DNA of 5,811 nt. It comes from an uncultured Bacilli bacterium. Lineage in GTDB: Bacteria > Bacillota_I > Bacilli_A > RF39 > UBA660. A model generated the notes under the pieces. The model was given only the letters and a program-made list of their open reading frames with translations. It had not been told where the DNA came from and ran no database searches. Made by a program: the position numbers and the translations under genes. Below are positions 1 to 5,698 of this stretch, piece by piece (position 1 is the first letter of the stretch; the number at the start of each line of letters is the position of its first letter). The stretch lies in assembly GCA_948497845.1 (NCBI GenBank), contig CAOOMX010000056.1:513-6323 (forward strand). The letters run 5' to 3'.

Positions 1-14
1 CATCTAGTGAGGTC

Positions 15-43
15 TTTATCTTTTTTCTACAAAAGTATATAAT
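15..43 (+). promoter_or_regulatory. Probable sigma-A promoter for the membrane-protein gene
   Basis: A perfect TATAAT -10 box lies at 38-43. The best -35 candidate at the usual 17-nt distance is TTTATC at 15-20, which matches TTGACA at only three positions, so the promoter rests mainly on the -10 box. Transcription would begin near 50. That leaves a leader of about 16 nt that still includes the ribosome-binding site AGAAGGTG at 53-60. Confidence 0.5.
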
Positions 44-65
44 AGTAAGCCAAGAAGGTGATAGT

Positions 66-863
66 ATGCAAAAAACATCAAAAAAATCAGAAAAGCAAAA
101 AATTGAACAAGAAAAAGAAAAAATATCTGTTACGAGAGTTATTAAAGATAACTATGCTTGGATAATAGCAGGTTTAACTTTCTTTGGTGTAATTGTTTCG
201 AATGTATTAAGATTTATTGAATTTATAACGAGTCAAACATATTTTTCGTATTTTGGAATAGATCATAATTTATATAATTATTCTGATAAAAATTTTATTT
301 ATGAGTTGTGTTTATCAATAATTTTTATACTGGCATTCTTTTCGGTTTTTTATTGCTTTAAGCAACTTAAAGAAAATATTAAGAAAAAAGAGTTGTTTAA
401 ATGGGAGAATCTAATAAATATTTTGTTAATTCTTATATCTAACTTTTATATAGTCATTAATACTCCAGGGCAATTAAATATAATGTCAATTATTATCTTG
501 GTAGCAATCCTAATAATCTTGGAGTTTATAATGTCATTAATGTTTTTTAAGAAAGAAAAAGAAAGTACACAAGAACAATTAAAGAGAGACTTAATTAACT
601 ATATTAAAGTATTACCATTTATAATTATTTTCTTAATAATTTTGAATTCTACTAGAATTTATATAAATTTAAATTATCAAAAACAACATAGGATAATTGA
701 TGATAATAGAGTTATTGTATATTCTACAAATGATTATTACATAACATTAGATTGTAATATTAATAATAATGAGCTTATAATTTATAAAGGTAGTCAAGAA
801 AAAATAGAAAATAATAATGTTAAAAGTAAATTAACAAAATTTAATAAAGTGGAAATAAAATAA
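66..863 (+). CDS. Unrecognised five-pass membrane protein with an extracellular tail
   Basis: This 265-residue protein is not one I recognise. The ATG at 66 follows AGAAGGTGAT with good spacing. The N-terminus (residues 1-20) is highly charged and lysine-rich. Five hydrophobic segments follow, at about residues 31-53, 77-98, 115-131, 138-161 and 181-200. The positively charged stretches at 1-20, 99-113 and 162-174 fit an N-terminus-inside topology, which puts the C-terminal tail (about 201-265) outside the cell. The tail holds a beta-rich stretch near VIVYSTNDYYITLDC (216-230) followed by an asparagine- and lysine-rich end. There is no obvious signal peptide, catalytic motif or transporter signature. 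The gene has its own promoter and ends exactly where the amidase remnant starts. It may be a phage or mobile-element cargo membrane protein, but that is inferred from its neighbours only. I am confident it is a gene and not of its role. Confidence 0.85.
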   Translation: MQKTSKKSEKQKIEQEKEKISVTRVIKDNYAWIIAGLTFFGVIVSNVLRFIEFITSQTYFSYFGIDHNLYNYSDKNFIYELCLSIIFILAFFSVFYCFKQLKENIKKKELFKWENLINILLILISNFYIVINTPGQLNIMSIIILVAILIILEFIMSLMFFKKEKESTQEQLKRDLINYIKVLPFIIIFLIILNSTRIYINLNYQKQHRIIDDNRVIVYSTNDYYITLDCNINNNELIIYKGSQEKIENNNVKSKLTKFNKVEIK

Positions 864-1273
864 GTTGCAGTAATCAATGGGAGAGCTAACCTTGTGGTGG
901 CGATGGTGCAGAAATAATTTATTCATTACGTAACAATGACACATTTTCATCTAAAATAGCACGAGAAATTGAACAAGCTGGTCAAAATGTTAGAAAATAT
1001 TATCAGCGAAGGCTACCTAGTAATCCTGCAAAAGATTATTATTACATAATGAGAGACACCCCCAATAATGAAACTGTTATAGTTGAATATGGTTTTGCAG
1101 ATTCTAAAGGTGATGATGTAAATCAAATTAAAAACAATTGGGAAAAACTAGCAGAAGCAGTAACTAAAGCAATAGTAGAATATGCTGGAGGTACTTATCA
1201 AGCTCCAAGCGGATCGAATTATTATACAGTTAAATCCGGGGATACAATTTTTATGGGGAATAATGAGTTTTAA
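864..1273 (+). pseudogene. Truncated, frameshifted N-acetylmuramoyl-L-alanine amidase (Amidase_3 plus LysM start)
   Basis: The frame through 890-1273 encodes the C-terminal half of a zinc-dependent Amidase_3 domain. Visible pieces are GGDGAEIIYSLRNNDT (from 896), a stretch typical of firmicute and phage amidases, RKYYQRRLPSNPAKDYYY, and TVIVEYGFADS, whose glutamate corresponds to the conserved late catalytic Glu. A linker then leads into YYTVKSGDT, the opening of a LysM peptidoglycan-binding repeat. The gene is broken in three ways. The N-terminal half with the first zinc ligands is missing. The ten codons at 864-893 (VAVINGRANL) appear to continue the same domain in another frame, implying a lost base near 895. 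The LysM repeat stops after about 17 residues at 1271-1273, while the +1 frame reads TGG-GGA-ATA (WGI), as expected in LysM. An ATG at 1049 could start a 74-residue fragment, but no good ribosome-binding site precedes it. Intact relatives cleave peptidoglycan, often in phage lysis modules. Confidence 0.82.
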
Positions 1274-1301
1274 ATTAAATTTTATATATAAAATATTGCT
1301 T

Positions 1302-1327
1302 AAGTTGAGAAAAACTCAACTTTTTTT
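1302..1327 (+). terminator. Strong intrinsic terminator after the amidase remnant
   Basis: AAGTTGAG at 1302-1309 pairs perfectly with CTCAACTT at 1315-1322 around an AAAAA loop, and T continues to 1327. This is an eight-pair stem with a U tract. It would end transcription coming from the membrane-protein gene and the amidase remnant and insulate the downstream operon. Confidence 0.9.
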
Positions 1328-1335
1328 GGTATAAT
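1305..1335 (+). promoter_or_regulatory. Extended -10 promoter of the UPF0158-SWIM-RhuM-peptidase operon
   Basis: TATAAT at 1330-1335 is preceded by TGG (1327-1329), giving the extended -10 form TGnTATAAT. The -35 candidate TTGAGA at 1305-1310 matches five of six consensus positions, at a long 19-nt spacing that the extended -10 can tolerate. The -35 element lies inside the stem of the preceding terminator. Initiation near 1342 would leave a leader of about 31 nt before the ATG at 1373. Confidence 0.75.
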
Positions 1336-1372
1336 TTAATTGTCAAGAACTTTTGAAAGGAGTACGATTTTT

Positions 1373-1777
1373 ATGAAAGTAAAATTAAGTGAAGTAATTG
1401 ATGCTTTAGACTTTACAAACGATGAAATTGAATACTATTATAATCCAACTAATGGAGAAATATTTATGTCAAATATTGGAGATTATGAAAATTTAAATGA
1501 AGATGAGTTAGATGAACTATTTGAAAAATCTATTGTATTACCCACTAGATATGATATTAATGAATATGAAATGATGGAAGATTTTGCAGAAACTATTGAA
1601 GATACTAGACTTCAAAATCAATTATACATTTCTCTAAATGGTAGTGGTGCATTTAGAAGGTTTAAAGATACTTGTATCAATTTTGATATTATTGACGATT
1701 GGTATAAATTTAGAGATGCAAAATATAAAGAAATTGCTATAAATTGGTGCAAAGAGAATAACATCAAATTTGAATAG
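1373..1777 (+). CDS. UPF0158 family protein
   Basis: This 134-residue protein belongs to the uncharacterised family UPF0158. The ATG at 1373 is chosen because GAAAGGAG (1355-1362) lies ten bases upstream; an in-frame TTG at 1340 falls at or before the predicted transcription start. The N-terminal part (about 1-50) is acidic and has the family's layout of a short helix followed by an acidic strand reading YYYNPTNGEIF. Recognisable family signatures are LPTRYDINEYEMMEDF (56-71), GSGAFRRFKDT (90-100) and DDWYKFRDAKYKEIAINWC (108-126). The length is typical, with no signal peptide or membrane segment, so it is a small soluble protein. The family's biochemical function is not established. It is the first gene of a four-gene operon; its TAG stop overlaps the ribosome-binding site of the next gene, so the two are likely translated together. 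Confidence 0.9.
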   Translation: MKVKLSEVIDALDFTNDEIEYYYNPTNGEIFMSNIGDYENLNEDELDELFEKSIVLPTRYDINEYEMMEDFAETIEDTRLQNQLYISLNGSGAFRRFKDTCINFDIIDDWYKFRDAKYKEIAINWCKENNIKFE

Positions 1778-1787
1778 GAGATGAATC

Positions 1788-3343
1788 ATGAAGAAGTTTT
1801 TAAGAAATTATAATTTTGAAGATTATTTTGATTCACTTATACTATCTCGTGGAAAAAGTTACTATAAAGGAAATAGAATATTAGATATTTGGTGTCAGCA
1901 AGATTTAGTAACTGCTTATATTGATGGCTCCGAAATATATAGAATTGAAATAAGAGCAAATGATAAAGAATTAAATAATTTTTATTGTTCCTGTCCATAT
2001 TCAGAAGATGGTGAATATATGTGTAAACATATTGCTGCTGTTCTTTATTATTTAGAAGAGAATGATATTCCAGAATTAGAAATTTCAAATAAAAAGAAAG
2101 TAAAAAGAGAAAAAAACAAATCTGAACTTTCTAAAATATATGATGAAATGAATTATGAACTAAGAAAAATAAGTGATAGAAGTGGATTTGTTAATTATTA
2201 TAATGGAAGATATTTTGTGGATTTAGTTTCTAATGTATCTAATTACGTAGATGGTTTTATAGATAATGAAGAGTATAACAATGCTTTTGAACTAATTAAA
2301 TACACCTATAGATTTATAAAAGATACTTTTATGGATGGATCTATGGTGAATTTCAAAATTCATTATATTTAATTAATGAAAGTGCTAGTAAACTTTTATA
2401 TAATGATGAATATTTTGATATCTTCTTATATTATACTCAAGATATAGCATCAAGTAATTCTTTAGATGATTTTTCAGATTCCCCACTACATGCTTTTATT
2501 TTATATGTTCATGATAAAGAATCAGCTAAAAAAGTTGTTAAAATATTGGATGAAATTGAATTAAGTACTTATGGAATATTTGTTAGTCAAACTCTAGATA
2601 AAATTTCATTAACTTATGATTTTATTAATAAAGATGATGCTATAAAAATGTGTTATGAAAATATTGAACATTACGGAGTAAAAGAATTATTAATTAAATA
2701 TTTAAAAAATGATAATAAAATAGATGAAATAATACGAATATTAAAAGATGATATTAAAAATCATATAAGAAAAGATATGGCTTATGACAAATTACTAGAT
2801 ATTTATGATGAATATGGTATACAAGAAGAAAAGAAAAAAATATTACCTGAGGTTATCATAGAAACAAATAGTTTTGCAAGGTATAAAGAACTAAAAGATA
2901 TGTATAGTGATTCTGAATGGGATTCTGTAAAAGAAAAAATAATATCTAAAATTAAACATAATAATAGGAATATTTTAGAAGATATTTATATGGAAGAAAA
3001 TGAAACTAATAAATTATTTGAATTATTGAAGGAAAATCCTAATATATATAGATTAGCAAAATATCAAGATGCAGTAAAAGATAAATATAGTAAAGAATTA
3101 TTAAATTTTTATAAACCACAAATACTTGAAGAATCAAAAAGAGTATCAGATAGAAAATGGTATCAAGAATTATGTCATTATATCAGAAAAATGAAAGAAC
3201 TTGATAATTCTGATGATTTTATCTTTGATATGTTAAAGGAAATGTATCCTAATTATAGGAGTAAACGAGCATTTAAGGAAGAAATAATGAATGTTTTAAG
3301 TCATAAAAATAAACAAAGATTTTATGAATTAATAGAAAAATAG
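1788..3343 (+). pseudogene. SWIM zinc-finger protein, split by a one-base frameshift
   Basis: The ATG at 1788 follows AGGAG at 1776-1780, only ten bases after the UPF0158 stop. The first frame gives 194 residues. Residues 65-90 form a SWIM zinc finger, with ligands C67-x-C69, nine residues, then C79-x-H81. A lysine-rich linker follows (102-111). After S185 the frame drifts and stops at 2370-2372. The second frame is open from at least 2339 through 3343. Restoring one T after 2342 reads smoothly from MDGS into YGEFQNSLYLINES and gives one 518-residue protein. The second half has no start codon with a ribosome-binding site at its 5' end (the first in-frame ATG is near 2648), so it is not an independent gene. 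It is helical and charged, resembling the repeat-rich C-terminal regions of SWIM proteins, and ends in a basic YPNYRSKRAFKEE segment. SWIM domains bind zinc and are thought to contact DNA or protein. The broken site is not a homopolymer; a true mutation or a sequencing error are both possible. Confidence 0.82.
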
Positions 3344-3358
3344 AAAGCTGGTGAAATA

Positions 3359-4336
3359 TTGAAAAACAATATAATTATATATGTATCAAAAGACGGCAAT
3401 GTAAAAGTCGATGTTAATATACTGCAAGATGATATTTGGATGAGTCAAGATGTTATGGCTAATCTTTATGATACTACTAAAAATAATATTTCAATGCACT
3501 TAAAAAATATTTTTGATGAAGGTGAGCTACAAAAGGATTCAGTTGTTAAGAAATTCTTAACAACTGCTAATGATGGTAAAAACTATAATGTCTTACACTA
3601 TAATTTAGATGCCATTATTGCAGTTGGTTATAGAATTAACTCTAAAAAAGCAACTGAATTTAGAATATGGGCAACTAAAGTTTTAAAAGAATATATGATT
3701 AAAGGATTTGCTTTAAATGACGAAAGATTAAAAAATAATGGTGAAAGCCCGTATTTTGAGGAATTGCTTGCTAGAATTCGTGATATTAGGTCATCTGAAA
3801 AAATATTTTGGAGAAAAGTATTGGATATTTATGCAACTTCAATTGATTATGATCCTAAGGATAAATTATCAAGCAAATTTTTTAAAACTGTGCAAAATAA
3901 AATGCATTACGCTACACATGGCAACACTGCTGCAGAGATAATTTTTACTAGAGTTGATTCAGAAAAAGAAAATTTAGGCCTTACTAATTTTAAAGGAAAT
4001 ATACCTACAAAGTCTGAAACTGAAATTGCTAAAAATTATTTAACTGAAGAAGAGCTTAATATCTTAAATAGAATGGTATCTGCTTATTTAGATGTTGCTG
4101 AAATTAATGCTTTAGATAGACATGTAATGACTATGCAAGATTGGATAAATGAATTAGATACATTCTTAAAGATGACAAGGAAAGATATTTTAAAAGATAG
4201 TGGAAAAATATCACATGAAGAAGCTTTGAAGAAAGCACATAAAGAATATAATAAATATATGGAAAAACACTTAACACAAGCAGAACAAGACTATTTAGAA
4301 ATATTAAACAAAGAAGTTGAAGAAATTGATAAATAA
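3359..4336 (+). CDS. rhuM: RhuM family protein
   Basis: This 325-residue protein matches the RhuM family (named from a Salmonella pathogenicity-island gene) over its whole length. The start is TTG at 3359, preceded by GGTGAA three bases away. The resulting N-terminus KNNIIIYVSKDGNVKVDV is the usual family opening. Family landmarks are IWMSQDVMANLYDTTKNNIS (26-45), a helix-turn-helix-like segment, VVKKFLTTANDGK (62-74), NLDAIIAVGYRINSKKATEF (82-101), FRIWATKVLKEYMIKGFALN (101-120), the YATSIDYDP segment (158-166) and HGNTAAEIIFTRVD (187-200). The C-terminus is helical and charged. It has no membrane segment or signal peptide. The biochemical role is unknown; rhuM-like genes are known as accessory genes on islands and often lie inside type I restriction-modification loci, but no hsd gene is visible here. 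It begins 15 bases after the SWIM gene and ends about ten bases before the metallopeptidase gene. A perfect intragenic palindrome covers codons 61-69. Confidence 0.93.
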   Translation: MKNNIIIYVSKDGNVKVDVNILQDDIWMSQDVMANLYDTTKNNISMHLKNIFDEGELQKDSVVKKFLTTANDGKNYNVLHYNLDAIIAVGYRINSKKATEFRIWATKVLKEYMIKGFALNDERLKNNGESPYFEELLARIRDIRSSEKIFWRKVLDIYATSIDYDPKDKLSSKFFKTVQNKMHYATHGNTAAEIIFTRVDSEKENLGLTNFKGNIPTKSETEIAKNYLTEEELNILNRMVSAYLDVAEINALDRHVMTMQDWINELDTFLKMTRKDILKDSGKISHEEALKKAHKEYNKYMEKHLTQAEQDYLEILNKEVEEIDK

Positions 4337-4346
4337 TGGAATGGTG

Positions 4347-5063
4347 ATGAAAGTGAGTAAAGTTTTAGAAACTAATTTATGCAAAATAAATTATTCAGAA
4401 AGTTTAAAAGAATTGGCAGAGGCAACTATTCAATTACTTGAAGGAAAGATAATTGAATATAAATTGTTTTTTGATATATCTACTAATGAGCAGATAATTG
4501 TTAATTATTTTGATACAGTAGAAGAATTTAGAAAATTTATATATGAAATTAGAGGTGAAAGGGATTCATTGCCTGAATATGCTAGAGGAACTTATGATAA
4601 TGGAATGGTTAATGCATGTGTAAATCCTAAATTTCAATTAAAAAGATTATATACTGCTAGTCATGAGTTATTTCACATATTATATATGAAATATGTATTA
4701 AACAATGATTATTCAAAAAGAATAGTTTGGTATGATGAAGGTATGGCACAATTTATGTCAGGAGAAAAAGATTCGTTAACTGATGAAAATTTTAAAGACT
4801 TTTATTTAAATGTAAGGGAAAAAACGAAAGTAATCCCACAGATAAATAGTTTAGAGCATGGAGATTCTTTTGTTAATGAAGACTATAATGGTTATGATTT
4901 AAGTTATTTATGTATAAAATATTTATCAGAAGTGTTAAGTACAGATCAATTTAAAGATTTAATGTCCGATTTTTCAAAGATTACTCAATTTGGTTATGAT
5001 GTTATTCAAAAAATGTTTAGTTATTATGATGAAAAGTTAGAAAACACAATTGTAAAAAAATAA
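4347..5063 (+). CDS. Cytosolic gluzincin-type (HEXXH) metallopeptidase-like protein
   Basis: From the ATG at 4347 this is a 238-residue soluble protein. The active-site layout of a gluzincin is visible. HELFH at 106-110 gives the two zinc-binding histidines and the catalytic glutamate. WYDEGMAQFMSG at 128-139 gives the third ligand E131 in the E-G-x-A setting seen in peptidase-MA-like families. GYDLSYLCIKYLSEVLS (182-198) resembles the helix that follows in those families. No signal peptide or membrane segment is present, so it probably acts in the cytoplasm; the substrate is unknown. Start choice is uncertain: TTG 4317 overlaps rhuM and lacks a ribosome-binding site, ATG 4341 and ATG 4347 are possible, and GTG 4353 is best placed after GGTGAT (4344-4349). 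The gene is last in the operon, about ten bases after rhuM, and is followed by a terminator. I see the motif directly; proteolytic activity is inferred. Confidence 0.85.
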   Translation: MKVSKVLETNLCKINYSESLKELAEATIQLLEGKIIEYKLFFDISTNEQIIVNYFDTVEEFRKFIYEIRGERDSLPEYARGTYDNGMVNACVNPKFQLKRLYTASHELFHILYMKYVLNNDYSKRIVWYDEGMAQFMSGEKDSLTDENFKDFYLNVREKTKVIPQINSLEHGDSFVNEDYNGYDLSYLCIKYLSEVLSTDQFKDLMSDFSKITQFGYDVIQKMFSYYDEKLENTIVKK

Positions 5064-5073
5064 ATTAAAATTT

Positions 5074-5121
5074 AATCATCCTATAAGATTTAGAAAAATT
5101 TAAAAATTAGGATGATTTTTT
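5074..5121 (+). terminator. Hairpin terminator ending the four-gene operon
   Basis: AATCATCCTA at 5074-5083 pairs perfectly with TAGGATGATT at 5108-5117, and the T run extends from 5116 to 5121. The 24-nt loop is long but AT-rich and may fold weakly on itself. It starts 11 bases after the metallopeptidase stop. Confidence 0.78.
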
Positions 5122-5314
5122 GTGTTTAAAATTATTAACATTATTAGTCTTGCCCTATATATCATCCTACAAAGTAGGATGAATTTTACAAGTGCAAAAT
5201 CAGTTTTGTGTATATGCAGTTCCTTATGTAATAAGGGGTTAATTGCAATTGATACACAAATTTCTTATCCTGCTATTTAATATTTTGTTAAATTATGAAT
5301 TTTTTTAGGATGAT
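5075..5314. repeat. Five copies of TAGGATGA in both orientations
   Basis: The 8-mer TAGGATGA occurs at 5108-5115, 5175-5182 and 5306-5313. Its complement TCATCCTA occurs at 5076-5083 and 5162-5169. Four of the copies form two hairpins: the terminator at 5074-5117, and a tight one at 5162-5182 with nine-pair arms TCATCCTAC and GTAGGATGA around AAA. The fifth copy stands alone near 5306, after a run of T. Confidence 0.7.
5205..5261. repeat. 57-bp structure with 9-bp inverted arms and a central hairpin
   Basis: TTTGTGTAT at 5205-5213 is exactly complementary to ATACACAAA at 5253-5261. Nested between them are TGCA at 5215-5218 and 5245-5248, and CCTTAT (5223-5228) facing ATAAGG (5232-5237) across GTA. 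Outer and inner centres differ by about three bases, so the symmetry is approximate. Size and architecture resemble serine-integrase attP sites, which are about 50 bp with outer inverted arms. Confidence 0.6.
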
Positions 5315-5340
5315 AGACAAAACTTTCTATAGTTTAAGAT

Positions 5341-5369
5341 TTGACTCATCTTTTGAGTGGAGGTATCAT
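5341..5369 (+). promoter_or_regulatory. Probable sigma-A promoter of the integrase module
   Basis: TTGACT at 5341-5346 and TATCAT at 5364-5369 each match the consensus at five of six positions, with the ideal 17-nt spacing. The spacer holds a small inverted repeat, ACTCA at 5344-5348 and TGAGT at 5354-5358, that overlaps the -35 box and could be an operator. Transcription would start near 5376, just before the ribosome-binding site AAAGGAGATGAT of the first short reading frame. Confidence 0.7.
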
Positions 5370-5396
5370 GCATCATACAAAAAGGAGATGATGTTT

Positions 5397-5432
5397 ATGA
5401 AGATTATAATGGAGGTTTATGATAGTAAGTAA
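5397..5432 (+). CDS. Possible 11-codon leader peptide
   Basis: ATG at 5397 opens an 11-residue frame (MKIIMEVYDSK) ending in TAA at 5430-5432. It has the best ribosome-binding site of the module: AAAGGAGATGAT at 5382-5393, with nine bases between GGAG and ATG. It is the first translatable frame after the predicted transcription start. The stop touches the start of a long hairpin at 5431, as expected if ribosome progress affects folding of the leader. No similarity is recognised. Confidence 0.4.
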   Translation: MKIIMEVYDSK

Positions 5433-5526
5433 TATTGTTAGGTATATTATAGATATACCAAATAATATTACTAAAACAAAAATTAATGCCATAGAATTTA
5501 TTGGAGGTATTAAACTCTATGGTTAA
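5419..5526 (+). CDS. Possible 35-residue ORF overlapping its neighbours
   Basis: ATG at 5419 follows GGAGG (5411-5415) at a short three-base spacing and opens 35 codons ending in TAA at 5524-5526. It overlaps the preceding 11-codon frame by 14 bases and the following small gene by 8 bases. The product (MIVSNIVRYIIDIP onward) is not recognised. Much of the frame lies inside an imperfect palindrome, which suggests that nucleotide structure and not protein may be what is maintained. Confidence 0.25.
   Translation: MIVSNIVRYIIDIPNNITKTKINAIEFIGGIKLYG
5431..5469. repeat. 39-nt imperfect palindrome / RNA hairpin
   Basis: GGTATAT at 5441-5447 pairs with ATATACC at 5453-5459 around the loop TATAG. 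After one A-A mismatch (5440, 5460), AATATTGTT at 5431-5439 pairs with AATAATATT at 5461-5469, including one G-U pair. That gives 16 pairs with a single mismatch. No T tract follows, so it is not a terminator. Confidence 0.75.
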
Positions 5527-5698
5527 ATACAAAGTTAATTTAAAGTTTAAAGACAATGGAAAATCTTTAAATGAATTAATAACTGAAGTATTAAAAATAG
5601 AACTAGAAAAAAAGATTAATACGACTTGCAATATTTTAAAAAAGGAGCTACCATTCAAACATACTCATTATTCCCAAAGTGAAGGGAGTAGTAATTAA
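5519..5698 (+). CDS. Small conserved-looking protein preceding the serine recombinase
   Basis: The ATG at 5519 is preceded by GGAGGT at 5503-5508 with a ten-base gap; an in-frame TTG at 5501 overlaps that ribosome-binding site and is rejected. The 59-residue product has a basic N-terminal strand (VKYKVNLKFKDNG, 2-14), then an amphipathic helix SLNELITEVLKIELEKKI (16-33), and an unstructured C-terminus. It has no membrane segment. Its TAA stop overlaps the recombinase ATG as TAATG, so the two are almost certainly translationally coupled. Small proteins upstream of large serine recombinases occur in clostridial elements and may regulate or assist recombination; I cannot assign this one to a named family. 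Confidence 0.7.
   Translation: MVKYKVNLKFKDNGKSLNELITEVLKIELEKKINTTCNILKKELPFKHTHYSQSEGSSN

Larger units (their letters stand above)
5122..5396. other. Gene-free, symmetry-rich segment upstream of the integrase module
   Basis: I see no credible gene in this stretch. It contains the 21-nt hairpin at 5162-5182, the 57-bp structure with inverted arms at 5205-5261, a lone TAGGATGAT at 5306-5314, and the promoter at 5341-5369. A GTG-initiated frame of about 52 codons starts at 5122 inside the terminator tail, but it has no family resemblance and passes through all the inverted repeats. Position between the end of an operon and a serine recombinase makes an attachment-site or regulatory role likely, which is inference. 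Confidence 0.6.

Noticed and set aside
1340..1372. Upstream TTG extension of the UPF0158 protein
   Set aside because: Falls at or before the likely transcription start and lacks a ribosome-binding site. The ATG at 1373 has GAAAGGAG and gives the family's normal N-terminus.
1837..2088. Minus-strand frame of 83 codons
   Set aside because: Lies wholly within the SWIM gene opposite the zinc-finger codons, with no ribosome-binding site and no recognisable product.
2546..3343. Separate gene starting at TTG 2546
   Set aside because: The frame is open well upstream of that TTG, which has no ribosome-binding site. It is better read as the second half of the frameshifted SWIM gene.
3738..3941. Plus-strand frame of 67 codons in another frame of rhuM
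   Set aside because: Fully inside the well-conserved rhuM coding region; a shadow with no family resemblance.
5122..5280. GTG-initiated frame of about 52 codons
   Set aside because: Starts in the terminator tail, passes through several inverted repeats, has only a weak AGGA ahead of it, and resembles nothing known.
5368..5391. Seven-codon frame (MHHTKRR) behind GGAGGT
   Set aside because: Its start overlaps the -10 box TATCAT at 5364-5369, so it lies upstream of the predicted transcript start.
5404..5658. Minus-strand frame of 84 codons
   Set aside because: Antisense to the coupled small ORFs, which have good ribosome-binding sites. Its hydrophobic composition is that of reverse-complemented AT-rich DNA.
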